Source of the DNA: Acidobacteriota bacterium
Lineage (GTDB): Bacteria; Acidobacteriota; Terriglobia; Terriglobales; Acidobacteriaceae
Length of the DNA stretch: 8,662 nucleotides
Assembly (NCBI GenBank): GCA_021793595.1
Contig: JAJYSL010000183.1
Span: forward strand, 1 to 8,662
Direction of reading: 5' to 3'
Notes under the pieces: model-generated
What the model was told of the DNA's origin: nothing
The model's database searches: none
The model's input: only the letters and a program-made list of their open reading frames with translations
Program-made: the position numbers and the translations under genes
In this document: one piece after another, positions 1-7,208 of the stretch
Numbering within the stretch: position 1 is the first letter of the stretch
How the letters are laid out: the number at the start of each line of letters is the position of its first letter

Positions 1-54
1 CCGTGCCTGTACCGCTCGATCGCCAGTTGCATCCCGCGGTGCCACAGCGCTCAT
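1..54 (-). CDS. Possible start of a further operon gene, truncated by the window edge
   Basis: An ATG at 54-52 lies 3 nt past the TAA stop of the esterase gene. The frame stays open for 18 codons to the window edge (MSAVAPRDATGDRAVQAR). The start is hydrophilic, with no signal peptide visible. A weak AGGG sits about 10 nt upstream, inside the esterase coding sequence, so translation would be coupled to it. Eighteen codons are too few to identify a family, and an open frame this short can arise by chance. The close spacing is the main support. Confidence 0.3.
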   Translation of the reverse strand, partial: MSAVAPRDATGDRAVQAR

Positions 55-57
55 CTC

Positions 58-1170
58 TTAATGCCCTAATTGTTGATCGAAGAAGGAAGCCATGTCCTGA
101 TCGGCTTCTCTGGCCTCCGGCAAGCCTGGATGGTTCCAGAAAGCGTGCGGGAGGCCTTCGAAGACAATCAGACGTGCGTCCACTCCGGCGCGCAGAAACG
201 CCCGGTGCAGGATGGTGGTTCCGCTCAGCAACATATCGCGTTCGCTGGTGATAAATAGAGTCGGCGGAAATCCTTTCAGATCTGCATACAACGGCGATCG
301 CACGGGATCCCTCGGATTCGCCCGCGTTGCCTTGGCTCTCTCGACTCTGTGCGGCCGGGATTGCGGTACGTTCAACGGACCTGACAATCCAAACAGACCG
401 AATATCGACTGCGAATCACCGCGTTGACTGAAATCTCCCAGGCCCGAGAAAACGCCCAGGCAGCCGGGCAGTGGCAATCCCAACTGCCGAAGCCGCACCG
501 CGACCTCCGGGGTAAGAATTGCCCCCGCGGAAGTTCCGTAGATGCATATATGCTGCGGTTGGTACGACTTGAGAAGTTGTCGATACACCGCAATCGCATC
601 GTCAATTTGCGCTGGAAACGGATACTCCGGCATCAGGCGGTACAGTACGGCCACCACTTCGGTTTTCGTCAAATTGGCGATGGGAATCGTCTCGGTCAGT
701 GACCCGGAGTCAGAATCGAAGCCGCCTCCATGCAGATTCATCAGAACCCGCCCGCGATTTTGCTTCGGAATCGTGAGTGGATCGATGATCTTTACCGGAA
801 CGCCGCCTAAGGTCCCTTTTCGAACACGAACCGGATAGGTGCCCTCGAATTGAGCCGCCCTTGCTGCCTGCCAAATATCCGTCTGCTTGCGCCTCTCCGC
901 CAGTGTCATTGCTCCCAGGTTCGGCGGGGGCTGCGCCAGGAATGCCTGCGCCTCCGGGCTAATCGTGGTGGGAATGGGAACGACACGCGTAACGTGCGCG
1001 GTGCCCTTGGAGTCGATATAACTGGTGTCTGTCTGTGGTATCGGTTGTACGGTGGACGTGGAAACCTTCTGTTGCGCAATTGCAACCGCCTCCAACGCGG
1101 TCGCAGCGCACCACACCATGATCAGAACTGCGAGGAATCGCTTGATTTCAGACAGGGAAAATCCAGACAT
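58..1170 (-). CDS. Exported alpha/beta-hydrolase, HSL-family esterase
   Basis: Carboxylesterase of the hormone-sensitive-lipase (alpha/beta-hydrolase 3) type, 370 aa. Residues 1-32 form a Sec signal peptide (SEIKRF, then a hydrophobic core, with likely cleavage after AIA), so it acts outside the cytoplasm. Family hallmarks are complete: oxyanion motif HGGG (147-150), PEYPFP (181-186), nucleophile elbow GTSAG with Ser214, acid Asp312 in SERDM and His342 in GLPHAFW. The ATG at 1170 is preferred over an in-frame start at 1191 because AGGAG lies 7 nt upstream (1178-1182) and the signal peptide begins there. It lies 108 nt after the M24-like gene in a galactoside operon, so removal of acetyl or other acyl groups from plant oligosaccharides is a reasonable inference. 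The substrate cannot be read from sequence; a general short-chain esterase is the alternative. Confidence 0.9.
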   Translation of the reverse strand: MSGFSLSEIKRFLAVLIMVWCAATALEAVAIAQQKVSTSTVQPIPQTDTSYIDSKGTAHVTRVVPIPTTISPEAQAFLAQPPPNLGAMTLAERRKQTDIWQAARAAQFEGTYPVRVRKGTLGGVPVKIIDPLTIPKQNRGRVLMNLHGGGFDSDSGSLTETIPIANLTKTEVVAVLYRLMPEYPFPAQIDDAIAVYRQLLKSYQPQHICIYGTSAGAILTPEVAVRLRQLGLPLPGCLGVFSGLGDFSQRGDSQSIFGLFGLSGPLNVPQSRPHRVERAKATRANPRDPVRSPLYADLKGFPPTLFITSERDMLLSGTTILHRAFLRAGVDARLIVFEGLPHAFWNHPGLPEAREADQDMASFFDQQLGH

Positions 1171-1177
1171 TGTAGGT

Positions 1178-1182
1178 CTCCT
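1178..1182 (-). promoter_or_regulatory. Ribosome binding site fixing the esterase start
   Basis: AGGAG on the minus strand, 7 nt before the ATG at 1170. It decides against the longer reading from 1191. Confidence 0.75.
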
Positions 1183-1278
1183 GGCGCGCAACGATCGTCC
1201 CTCTTAACTACTTGGGAAAGCACTCATATTTCCGGATTGCGATATATTTCTATCTGGCTCGGATGACCAACGGCCGTC

Positions 1279-2421
1279 TCACATCACCAATACACCGGCC
1301 GACTCATAGGTGTTTCCATATTGCCTTGTCTCCACAATTGGCAACCGAGGTGTCTTGGTAAGGTTTTCGATTTTTCCATCACGCAACACAACTGTGTCTT
1401 CAACCTTTGCGCCTTGCAGGCTGGGGTTCCAAGCCAAGGCTTGCCGATTCAGCACCCGCTCCGTGCCGCCGGGACGAGCCACCCATTCCCGTTCCCAATA
1501 GCCGGTCGGCCCGCCTTGATGGTGCATCGTTTCCTCGCCCGTATACCCCAGCTCCGTATAGGCCTGCTGCGCCACGGTGAATAGCGCACCACCGCTTGCG
1601 CCTTCCCGACTTGCTTGCAACAAATCGGCGTTGACATGGGCCACTGCGGCGAATTTCCCATCCAACTCCATTGGCAGAGCGCCAAAATGAACATACCTCG
1701 TGATGGAAATGCACAGTCCCCAACGCCGAGCGCAAAAATTCAGCATGCCGAACTTCTGCAACACCCCATCCCTCGGAACCGCATGCCGATACTTACGGAT
1801 TCTGTCATCGACTGCGGTAAGCAACACAGATGGCAGAATTCTTTCAGCCAGCAATCGACTGGATATCATGGACTGCATCGTGGCTTCCGTCATGCCGGGA
1901 CACAAATCCAGCAACGTGTCCGTCGTCGCCTCCGCAACTCTCTGCCCGAGCCAACGATATCGGGCAATTTCGCCATCCGTCAACGCCAGCCGCAGCGGTT
2001 TCATGGAAAGGACGGGAAGTCCGTTCGCAGCGTCATCGCTGGCGACGTTGCCGCCGCTCACAACTTTCTTCACCGCTGCCTGTACATCGCTGGCGTACCA
2101 GGGTTGCAGAACCGGCTCGTAATCGAGATGGACAAACTCTTCCTCTGCCAGCCGGGGCGCTTCGTTGTTGGTGGTCAAATAATAGGCGCCACCATCACGG
2201 GTCACTAGCAGACTGCCAACCGCAACCTCGCGTGGAATGGCCACTCGCATTTCCACCAGTCCGGCGGTCGCCCATGCAATGTTCTCATGACGCGAAATTA
2301 GATAGGCATCAAGCTTGTTCTCCCGGAGGAAGTCTCGTAGAGAAGTTTTTTTCTGGTCCAGCTCAGCTTTGCGTTCCTCGGCCGGGAACAGCATGTTCGC
2401 TTCCGTGTTGTCATTTCTCAC
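1279..2421 (-). CDS. M24 (pita-bread fold) aminopeptidase P/creatinase-like protein with degenerate metal site
   Basis: 380 aa, cytoplasmic (no signal peptide or membrane segment). Residues about 20-145 resemble the N-terminal creatinase/prolidase domain (DAYLISRHENIAWATAG), and about 150-360 the M24 catalytic fold. Aligned by eye to the family motifs, four of the five metal ligands are replaced: Asp by Asn228 (MLNF), Asp by Ser239 (ISITR), His by Gly304 (HHQGGPTGY) and Glu by Asn332 (AWNPS). Only Glu341 (VEDTV) remains. The surrounding motifs are well kept and the frame is intact, so this looks like a diverged, metal-independent member rather than a decayed gene. Creatinase is a known metal-free member of the fold. 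The GTG start at 2421 has GGGGAG 7 nt upstream and overlaps the GH42 stop by 11 nt, implying translational coupling; ATG at 2394 is the alternative. The reaction is unknown, and peptidase activity is doubtful. Confidence 0.8.
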   Translation of the reverse strand: MRNDNTEANMLFPAEERKAELDQKKTSLRDFLRENKLDAYLISRHENIAWATAGLVEMRVAIPREVAVGSLLVTRDGGAYYLTTNNEAPRLAEEEFVHLDYEPVLQPWYASDVQAAVKKVVSGGNVASDDAANGLPVLSMKPLRLALTDGEIARYRWLGQRVAEATTDTLLDLCPGMTEATMQSMISSRLLAERILPSVLLTAVDDRIRKYRHAVPRDGVLQKFGMLNFCARRWGLCISITRYVHFGALPMELDGKFAAVAHVNADLLQASREGASGGALFTVAQQAYTELGYTGEETMHHQGGPTGYWEREWVARPGGTERVLNRQALAWNPSLQGAKVEDTVVLRDGKIENLTKTPRLPIVETRQYGNTYESAGVLVM

Positions 2422-4582
2422 TTGAAATCTCCCCGTAATGGGTGCGCGGTTCCTCCTTCACTTTCTGCGGATTCATCCTCCGCAACCGAGATACCGCTCT
2501 CCCTTTGCTTTCAGCCAGAATAGCAACGCCGAACACGGGGAGGGAGACTCTGTCCACCGACCCGCCCGACAATACATTTGTCATCGTGTGCCGCAGGGGA
2601 ATAGTCTGCGGGCTGTTCGAGAAATTCTCAAGGAAGAAAACCTCTTTGGCTGCTCCAGTGCGGCGTTCCACTTCCACACCTGCGGGCACACTCAGAAGAT
2701 CCGGCTTGACTCCACTCATATCTACCATCCATTGCGCGGCGCGCTTCATTCCTACATCATCCATCCATATGCCAAGGTAGGTTATGCTTCCTCGTCCCAC
2801 TTTACGCGTGATCGCTGCTGGAGATCCATCGAGCCAGCCATCGCTCTTGTCATAGCGCATAAGCACGCGTACGTCCGGGTCTTCCACCTGCAGTCGTTCC
2901 GCAAATAGCTGGCTTTCATTCGCTCCCCAATCCCCCGAAACGGGAACAGAGTGGATCAGTGCAAAATACTGTTCCACACGGCCGCCCAAAATCTTCGTCA
3001 GGGGCCCGGGCTGCCGTTCCGGCCAACGCGAATTGTCACCGTCCTTCATTCCCGATCGTTGGCCCAGGACAAGGTTACCCCCCTGTTCGACATAGCGCAT
3101 CAGATTTTCCGCCACTGCCTTAGGCATCACATTCAGACCCGGCGCCACAACCAGCTTGTAGCTGGAAAGGTCATCTTCGGGAGAAACAATATCGATCGAT
3201 TGGCCTAGCTCATGCAGCGGCTTGTAATAGCTCGTCAGTTCATCAATTGGATTGTAGTTTGGATTTTCCCTCTGCCAGTTGATGGTCCAGCGACTCTTGT
3301 AAGACTGTACGATCGCCACTTGCGACTGGACCGTAGTCCCCTGAATGGCAGGGCCGGCTTTTTCATACTCGCGGCCGACCTGAGCTATTTCCTTGTAGAC
3401 GGGTGTCGGCGTACCATCCACGTCTACCAGAACCCCCTTGTGATTCTGTTCCTGGCCATTCAGGGAATCGCGCCACTGCCAGTAACTGGTCGTGTTGGCG
3501 CCGTGACCAATATCCTGCCAAATGCCGGCGCGCATTTCTCCTTTTGCCATATTGGAGCCGGCAGTGGTTTCCATGATCCAGAAGTCTTGATTTTTAAAAC
3601 CGCGCGTCAGATCGTTGGTCGCCGCGTTCGCTACTGGGTTAAATGGACGGGCCCAATGGCCGAGCGGATCGTCCCACGAGGCAAAAGTCAGGTCACGCGC
3701 GACGACGTAATGGTCATAACCGTCAAACCAACCCATCATGTTGGTCGTAATTCCCTGCCGAGGAGCCGCATATTTACGGAGTGCGTCAATCTGATTGCTT
3801 TGATAACTGCGCCAGGTGTCGCTGACAAATTCCTTCCAGCGAAGCATCAAGCCTGGGTTTCCATGCGCATTCGGAATGGGAATTTGGTCCCAGTTCGTGA
3901 ACGTTTGGCCCCAGTACGCCATCACTAGCCTGCGATTGAGCGCATTGAGGGTCCCGTATTTTTCCTTCAGCCAATCCTGAAATTGTTTGCGAGTTCCTTC
4001 GTCATAGGAGGGAAAGTTGTATTCATTGTCAATCTGCCAGGCAATCACATACGGATTGTGCCCAAAATGTTTGGCCAACTGCTCGTCGATTCCGCGCACC
4101 AGCTCACGATATTTTGGGTCGGCGAAATTGAAATTCGCCCGCTGGCCGCGTCCGACTCGCCGCCCGTCCTCTAGTACCCGCAGGGTTTCTGGATATTTCT
4201 GTGTGAGCCAAGCCGGCGGCGTTTGGCTCGGAGTTCCAATCACCACAAAAATTCCGTGCTTGCCGGCGTCGTCGATGGCGCGTTCCATCCAGCCGAAATC
4301 ATACTGCCCTTCTTCGGGTTCGATCTTGCTCCACGTGTATTCTCCGAGTCGGACCATGTGCAGATGGGCTTTCTGCATCAACTCCAGGTCTGTCTCCCAC
4401 CGCGACTCGGGCCACTGTTCGGGATACCACGCCGCACCCAGCAACAAAGGAGGCGGCGTAGGCAGCGTACTCGGTCTTGCCGACCCCGCTTGCGCGCTTA
4501 CGTGCGAAACCCCGCAAACAGCAAATGCAAGAACTCCCAGCCAACTCGCGACTCTCCGCAATCGGATACCATCATCGACCAT
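2411..4582 (-). CDS. Exported GH42 beta-galactosidase
   Basis: Glycoside hydrolase family 42, hydrolysing terminal beta-D-galactosides (some relatives take alpha-L-arabinosides). From the ATG at 4582 it has 723 aa. Residues 1-32 are a signal peptide (RLRR, hydrophobic core, cleavage after VSAQA). The (beta/alpha)8 barrel starts at LGAAWYPEQW; the acid/base is Glu187 in WQIDNEYN and the nucleophile Glu338 in WIMETTAG. A trimerisation-type domain follows (about 420-610), then a small beta domain ending near VAILAE. The mature chain has no cysteine, so the zinc-binding Cys cluster known in some GH42 enzymes is absent. The last 30 or so residues are a basic, polar tail. Start is uncertain: ATG 4666 has a better ribosome site (GGAGAG, 4 nt away) but would give a 40-residue n-region, while 4582 has AAAGG 9 nt away and a normal signal peptide. 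Confidence 0.92.
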   Translation of the reverse strand: MVDDGIRLRRVASWLGVLAFAVCGVSHVSAQAGSARPSTLPTPPPLLLGAAWYPEQWPESRWETDLELMQKAHLHMVRLGEYTWSKIEPEEGQYDFGWMERAIDDAGKHGIFVVIGTPSQTPPAWLTQKYPETLRVLEDGRRVGRGQRANFNFADPKYRELVRGIDEQLAKHFGHNPYVIAWQIDNEYNFPSYDEGTRKQFQDWLKEKYGTLNALNRRLVMAYWGQTFTNWDQIPIPNAHGNPGLMLRWKEFVSDTWRSYQSNQIDALRKYAAPRQGITTNMMGWFDGYDHYVVARDLTFASWDDPLGHWARPFNPVANAATNDLTRGFKNQDFWIMETTAGSNMAKGEMRAGIWQDIGHGANTTSYWQWRDSLNGQEQNHKGVLVDVDGTPTPVYKEIAQVGREYEKAGPAIQGTTVQSQVAIVQSYKSRWTINWQRENPNYNPIDELTSYYKPLHELGQSIDIVSPEDDLSSYKLVVAPGLNVMPKAVAENLMRYVEQGGNLVLGQRSGMKDGDNSRWPERQPGPLTKILGGRVEQYFALIHSVPVSGDWGANESQLFAERLQVEDPDVRVLMRYDKSDGWLDGSPAAITRKVGRGSITYLGIWMDDVGMKRAAQWMVDMSGVKPDLLSVPAGVEVERRTGAAKEVFFLENFSNSPQTIPLRHTMTNVLSGGSVDRVSLPVFGVAILAESKGRAVSRLRRMNPQKVKEEPRTHYGEISSEK
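2429..2434 (-). promoter_or_regulatory. Ribosome binding site for the M24-like gene, inside the GH42 gene
   Basis: GGGGAG on the minus strand, 7 nt before the GTG at 2421. It lies within the last codons of the GH42 gene and supports a GTG start coupled to termination of that gene. Confidence 0.65.
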
Positions 4583-4643
4583 CACGCATCGCCTTTGTTG
4601 TAGACAGAACGCACTCGCCCGAGAGCAATTTTTCCCGATTTTT

Positions 4644-5918
4644 CTAAGCATTCGCAGCCTGACCATCCAACTCTCCGGTCCTATATTTTTTGCCTAATAT
4701 AAATAGCGCCAACGTTCCCAGCAGAGGCATAAACGCCACCATGATAAATACCGGCTTGTACGACACATGGTCCACCAGCACCCCGGTTAGCAACGGAAAT
4801 AACAGACCGCTGAGTCCTCCCGAGACTCCGGTGAAACCCGTCGCCCGGCCTACCGCATGATCCGGGAATAAATCGGTAATTGCTCCGAACATATTGGCGG
4901 AAAGAAAATTGTCGGCCATAACTGCAATGCCGATCATCAGTAAAGCAGGCAGAGCACTGTTTAAATATGGCACCAGCAGACTAGTCACGCAGACTAGACT
5001 ACTGCCATACATCGTGATTTGGCGCACCTTGTAGATATTCATGTTGCGTTTTTGCAGCCACCCGGCCGCCCATCCGCCAAACACTCCGCCCGAATTCCCC
5101 AGGAAGAACGGGATCCAGCCAAGCACCCCAATCTGGGTAAGCGACAAGTGACGAACGCTATAGAGATAGCTGGGGATCCAGTACCAGTAAAACTGCATCA
5201 CTGGACCGATGAAGAATCTGCACATCATCACCGCCCAGGCAGAGGACTGTTGCAACAGTGCCTTCACAGGAATTTGTTCAGGCTCCTGCTCCGACACGAA
5301 TGCCTTGCGGCCCGGATAAACATACCACCACAGCGGAACCCACACAGCTCCGAGAATGGCTGGAACCAGAAATGCAGCCCGGAACCCGTACCGTTGCATC
5401 AGAAAGACGATCAGGGGCGGCGCAATTGTGGCTCCAATCATGCTTCCGCTGTTGAAGATGCCTATAGCCAGCGTCCGCTGCTCCTGAGAGAAAAAGCGGG
5501 ACACCGCCTTCATTCCACCGGAGTAATTCCCTGCCTCACCAGTTCCCATCCAAAGCCGCGTAGCCCCCAACTGCAATCCGGTCCGGGTGAAAACCTGCGA
5601 CCCTGTCGCCGCCGACCACCACAACACAGCTGCAGTCAAGCCGAGGCGCGCTCCGACGCGATCCATCAGCCACCCCATCGGAAATTCGCTCGACATCATC
5701 CCAAATTGCAGCGCGGCAACAATTCTTCCGTAGGCTTCGTTAGACAGGTGATAGCTCGCCCGCAGCACCGGCGCGAGCACCGACAAAGTCTGCCGATCTA
5801 TGAAGTTAATGACTGTAATGGAGAAAATGAGAGTCAGAACCACCCATCGACGGGATGATTTTGTGGGTGCTTCGGAGGTCGTTATTTCCTCTGGAATACC
5901 AGGTTTGCTAGCCTGCAA
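4644..5918 (-). CDS. MFS transporter, anion:cation symporter (ACS, hexuronate-type) family
   Basis: About 424 aa with roughly twelve hydrophobic membrane segments, so an inner-membrane sugar or sugar-acid permease. ACS-type signatures are visible: NFIDRQTLSVLAP in the first helix, MFS motif A as GWLMDRVGARLGL after helix 2, RLWMGTGEAGNYSGGMKAVSRFF in helix 4, then FNSGSMIGATIAPPL. No ATG occurs before the first helix is well under way. The TTG at 5918 is chosen because GGAGGT lies 4 nt upstream (5923-5928); a TTG at 5930 is also in frame but poorly spaced from its ribosome site. It sits between alpha- and beta-galactosidase genes, so it probably imports a product of them. Characterised ACS members mostly carry acidic sugars (hexuronates, glucarate), so galactose, a galactoside or a galactose-linked uronide are all possible. 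Confidence 0.88.
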   Translation of the reverse strand: MQASKPGIPEEITTSEAPTKSSRRWVVLTLIFSITVINFIDRQTLSVLAPVLRASYHLSNEAYGRIVAALQFGMMSSEFPMGWLMDRVGARLGLTAAVLWWSAATGSQVFTRTGLQLGATRLWMGTGEAGNYSGGMKAVSRFFSQEQRTLAIGIFNSGSMIGATIAPPLIVFLMQRYGFRAAFLVPAILGAVWVPLWWYVYPGRKAFVSEQEPEQIPVKALLQQSSAWAVMMCRFFIGPVMQFYWYWIPSYLYSVRHLSLTQIGVLGWIPFFLGNSGGVFGGWAAGWLQKRNMNIYKVRQITMYGSSLVCVTSLLVPYLNSALPALLMIGIAVMADNFLSANMFGAITDLFPDHAVGRATGFTGVSGGLSGLLFPLLTGVLVDHVSYKPVFIMVAFMPLLGTLALFILGKKYRTGELDGQAANA

Positions 5919-5922
5919 TACG

Positions 5923-5928
5923 ACCTCC
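5923..5928 (-). promoter_or_regulatory. Ribosome binding site selecting a TTG start for the transporter
   Basis: GGAGGT on the minus strand ends 4 nt before the TTG at 5918. No ATG is available in this part of the frame, so this site is the main evidence for the start. Confidence 0.6.
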
Positions 5929-5986
5929 AACCCTCATCATGCAACTAAGCCTCAGCGGCTATCGAATCGTACTGCTACTGCCGGAA

Positions 5987-7177
5987 CTACTGGTTCAACT
6001 TGCTTAGACGTATCAGAACCACTCCATGTTTGGGAACGATCGCCGTGTAATGACCTGCGACAATTCCAATCTCCTTATGGCTCCACAAATCCCGAGCGGA
6101 CGCCTTTCCCTGCCAGCCTATTTTTGCCAGCACTACGGTCATACTTGCCGGTTCGGTAGTTCGGTTGAACAATCCGACAGCCATAGCTCCGCCTTGAAGC
6201 GGTTTGGTCCACACATCCAACGGCCCTGTGGCATAAGCTCGATCCCCTTGTTTGCCAAGCGGATCCTGATCGATTGCGATTACTTCCTTATTCATCAGGA
6301 TGCTTTTGGTCTCAGCAGACATCCTGGTCAAATCGTTGCCGGCGATCAGAGGCGCAGCGAGAATGGCCCACAAACTGAAATGGGTGCGCTCCTCATCCGG
6401 CGTCATACCTCCATTGCCCACTTCCAGAATGTCCGGATCATTCCAATGGCCAGGGCCTGCGTAGCGAGAAAGCCCCGCTTCCCGGAATCCAATCGAGGTC
6501 ATGCGGCCATAGTTGTCGCTGATGTCGCCTGTTGTCCGCCAAAGGTTTCCTCCACCCTGCGGCCCCAATTCCCACACCTTTCCCCAGCCGTATTGGCACA
6601 TGCTGAAGACGATGGGTCGACCCGTGCGCAGTAATTCGCGGTGCATTTTTTCGTAAGCAGCCTTCATCAATGCGTCCGATTTCCGCAGGTCTCCGTTCGA
6701 CTCCTTCTGCATAATCCCGCGATAGCTGCATAGGTCATACTTCAGGTAATCCACTCCCCAGGACGCAAACATCTTCGCATCCTGTGCCTCATGGCCATAA
6801 CTGGCAGGTGCGCCCGCACATGTGGTCGGTCCAGGCCCTGTATAGATTCCAAATTTCAGTCCTTTGGAGTGGATATACTCTCCCAGCGCTTTCATATCGG
6901 GAAAGTTGGAATTCGGGTGGAGAACACCTGCCGCATCACGATACCCCTCCCATCCCCCGTCAATGTTGACGTAGATGTACCCCGCATCACGCATGCCGCT
7001 GGCGACCAGCGCGTCCGCCTGCGCTCGTACCAGGGGGTCGGAAATGTTGTGGTGGAAATGGTTCCAGGTGCTCCAACCCATAGGAGGAGTGGCCGCCAGG
7101 GTCCTGGTCTGCGCGGCGCCAGTTCCTAAACCGAAGCAGCAAACTAGGAGAACATATAGCAACCGTCGATTCTTCAC
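5987..7177 (-). CDS. Exported GH27 alpha-galactosidase
   Basis: Glycoside hydrolase family 27, releasing terminal alpha-D-galactose by a retaining mechanism from galactomannan, raffinose-type or related oligosaccharides. Read from the GTG at 7177 it has 396 aa. A signal peptide (MKNRR plus a hydrophobic run, cleavage near TGAA/QT) is followed by the barrel hallmark TPPMGWSTWN. The nucleophile is Asp148 in YLKYDLC, the acid/base Asp218 in WRTTGDISD, and the family motif GHWNDPDILEVGNGGM follows. The C-terminal 80 or so residues form the usual beta-sandwich. Start: the GTG has GAGGT 5 nt upstream and gives a compact signal peptide; ATG at 7198 or 7225 are in frame but lack a good ribosome site, and 7225 would overlap the aldolase stop by 17 nt. 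Length is normal and all catalytic residues are present. Confidence 0.94.
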   Translation of the reverse strand: MKNRRLLYVLLVCCFGLGTGAAQTRTLAATPPMGWSTWNHFHHNISDPLVRAQADALVASGMRDAGYIYVNIDGGWEGYRDAAGVLHPNSNFPDMKALGEYIHSKGLKFGIYTGPGPTTCAGAPASYGHEAQDAKMFASWGVDYLKYDLCSYRGIMQKESNGDLRKSDALMKAAYEKMHRELLRTGRPIVFSMCQYGWGKVWELGPQGGGNLWRTTGDISDNYGRMTSIGFREAGLSRYAGPGHWNDPDILEVGNGGMTPDEERTHFSLWAILAAPLIAGNDLTRMSAETKSILMNKEVIAIDQDPLGKQGDRAYATGPLDVWTKPLQGGAMAVGLFNRTTEPASMTVVLAKIGWQGKASARDLWSHKEIGIVAGHYTAIVPKHGVVLIRLSKLNQ

Positions 7178-7182
7178 AGGTG

Positions 7183-7187
7183 ACCTC
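7183..7187 (-). promoter_or_regulatory. Ribosome binding site favouring a GTG start for the alpha-galactosidase
   Basis: GAGGT on the minus strand, 5 nt before the GTG at 7177. The two upstream in-frame ATGs (7198, 7225) have no comparable site. Confidence 0.5.
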
Positions 7188-7208
7188 AGTCGCGGCATGG
7201 ACGCCGGC

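Noticed and set aside
1241..1270. Possible internal promoter between the M24-like gene and the esterase (TTGGTC, 18 nt, TATATC)
   Set aside because: The -35 matches only 3 of 6 and the -10 only 4 of 6, too weak to claim in an AT-richer gap.
3190..3204. ATCGATCGATTGG motif resembling the upstream operator core
   Set aside because: It lies inside the GH42 coding frame (Ile-Asp-Ile codons), with no promoter nearby. It is most simply a codon coincidence.
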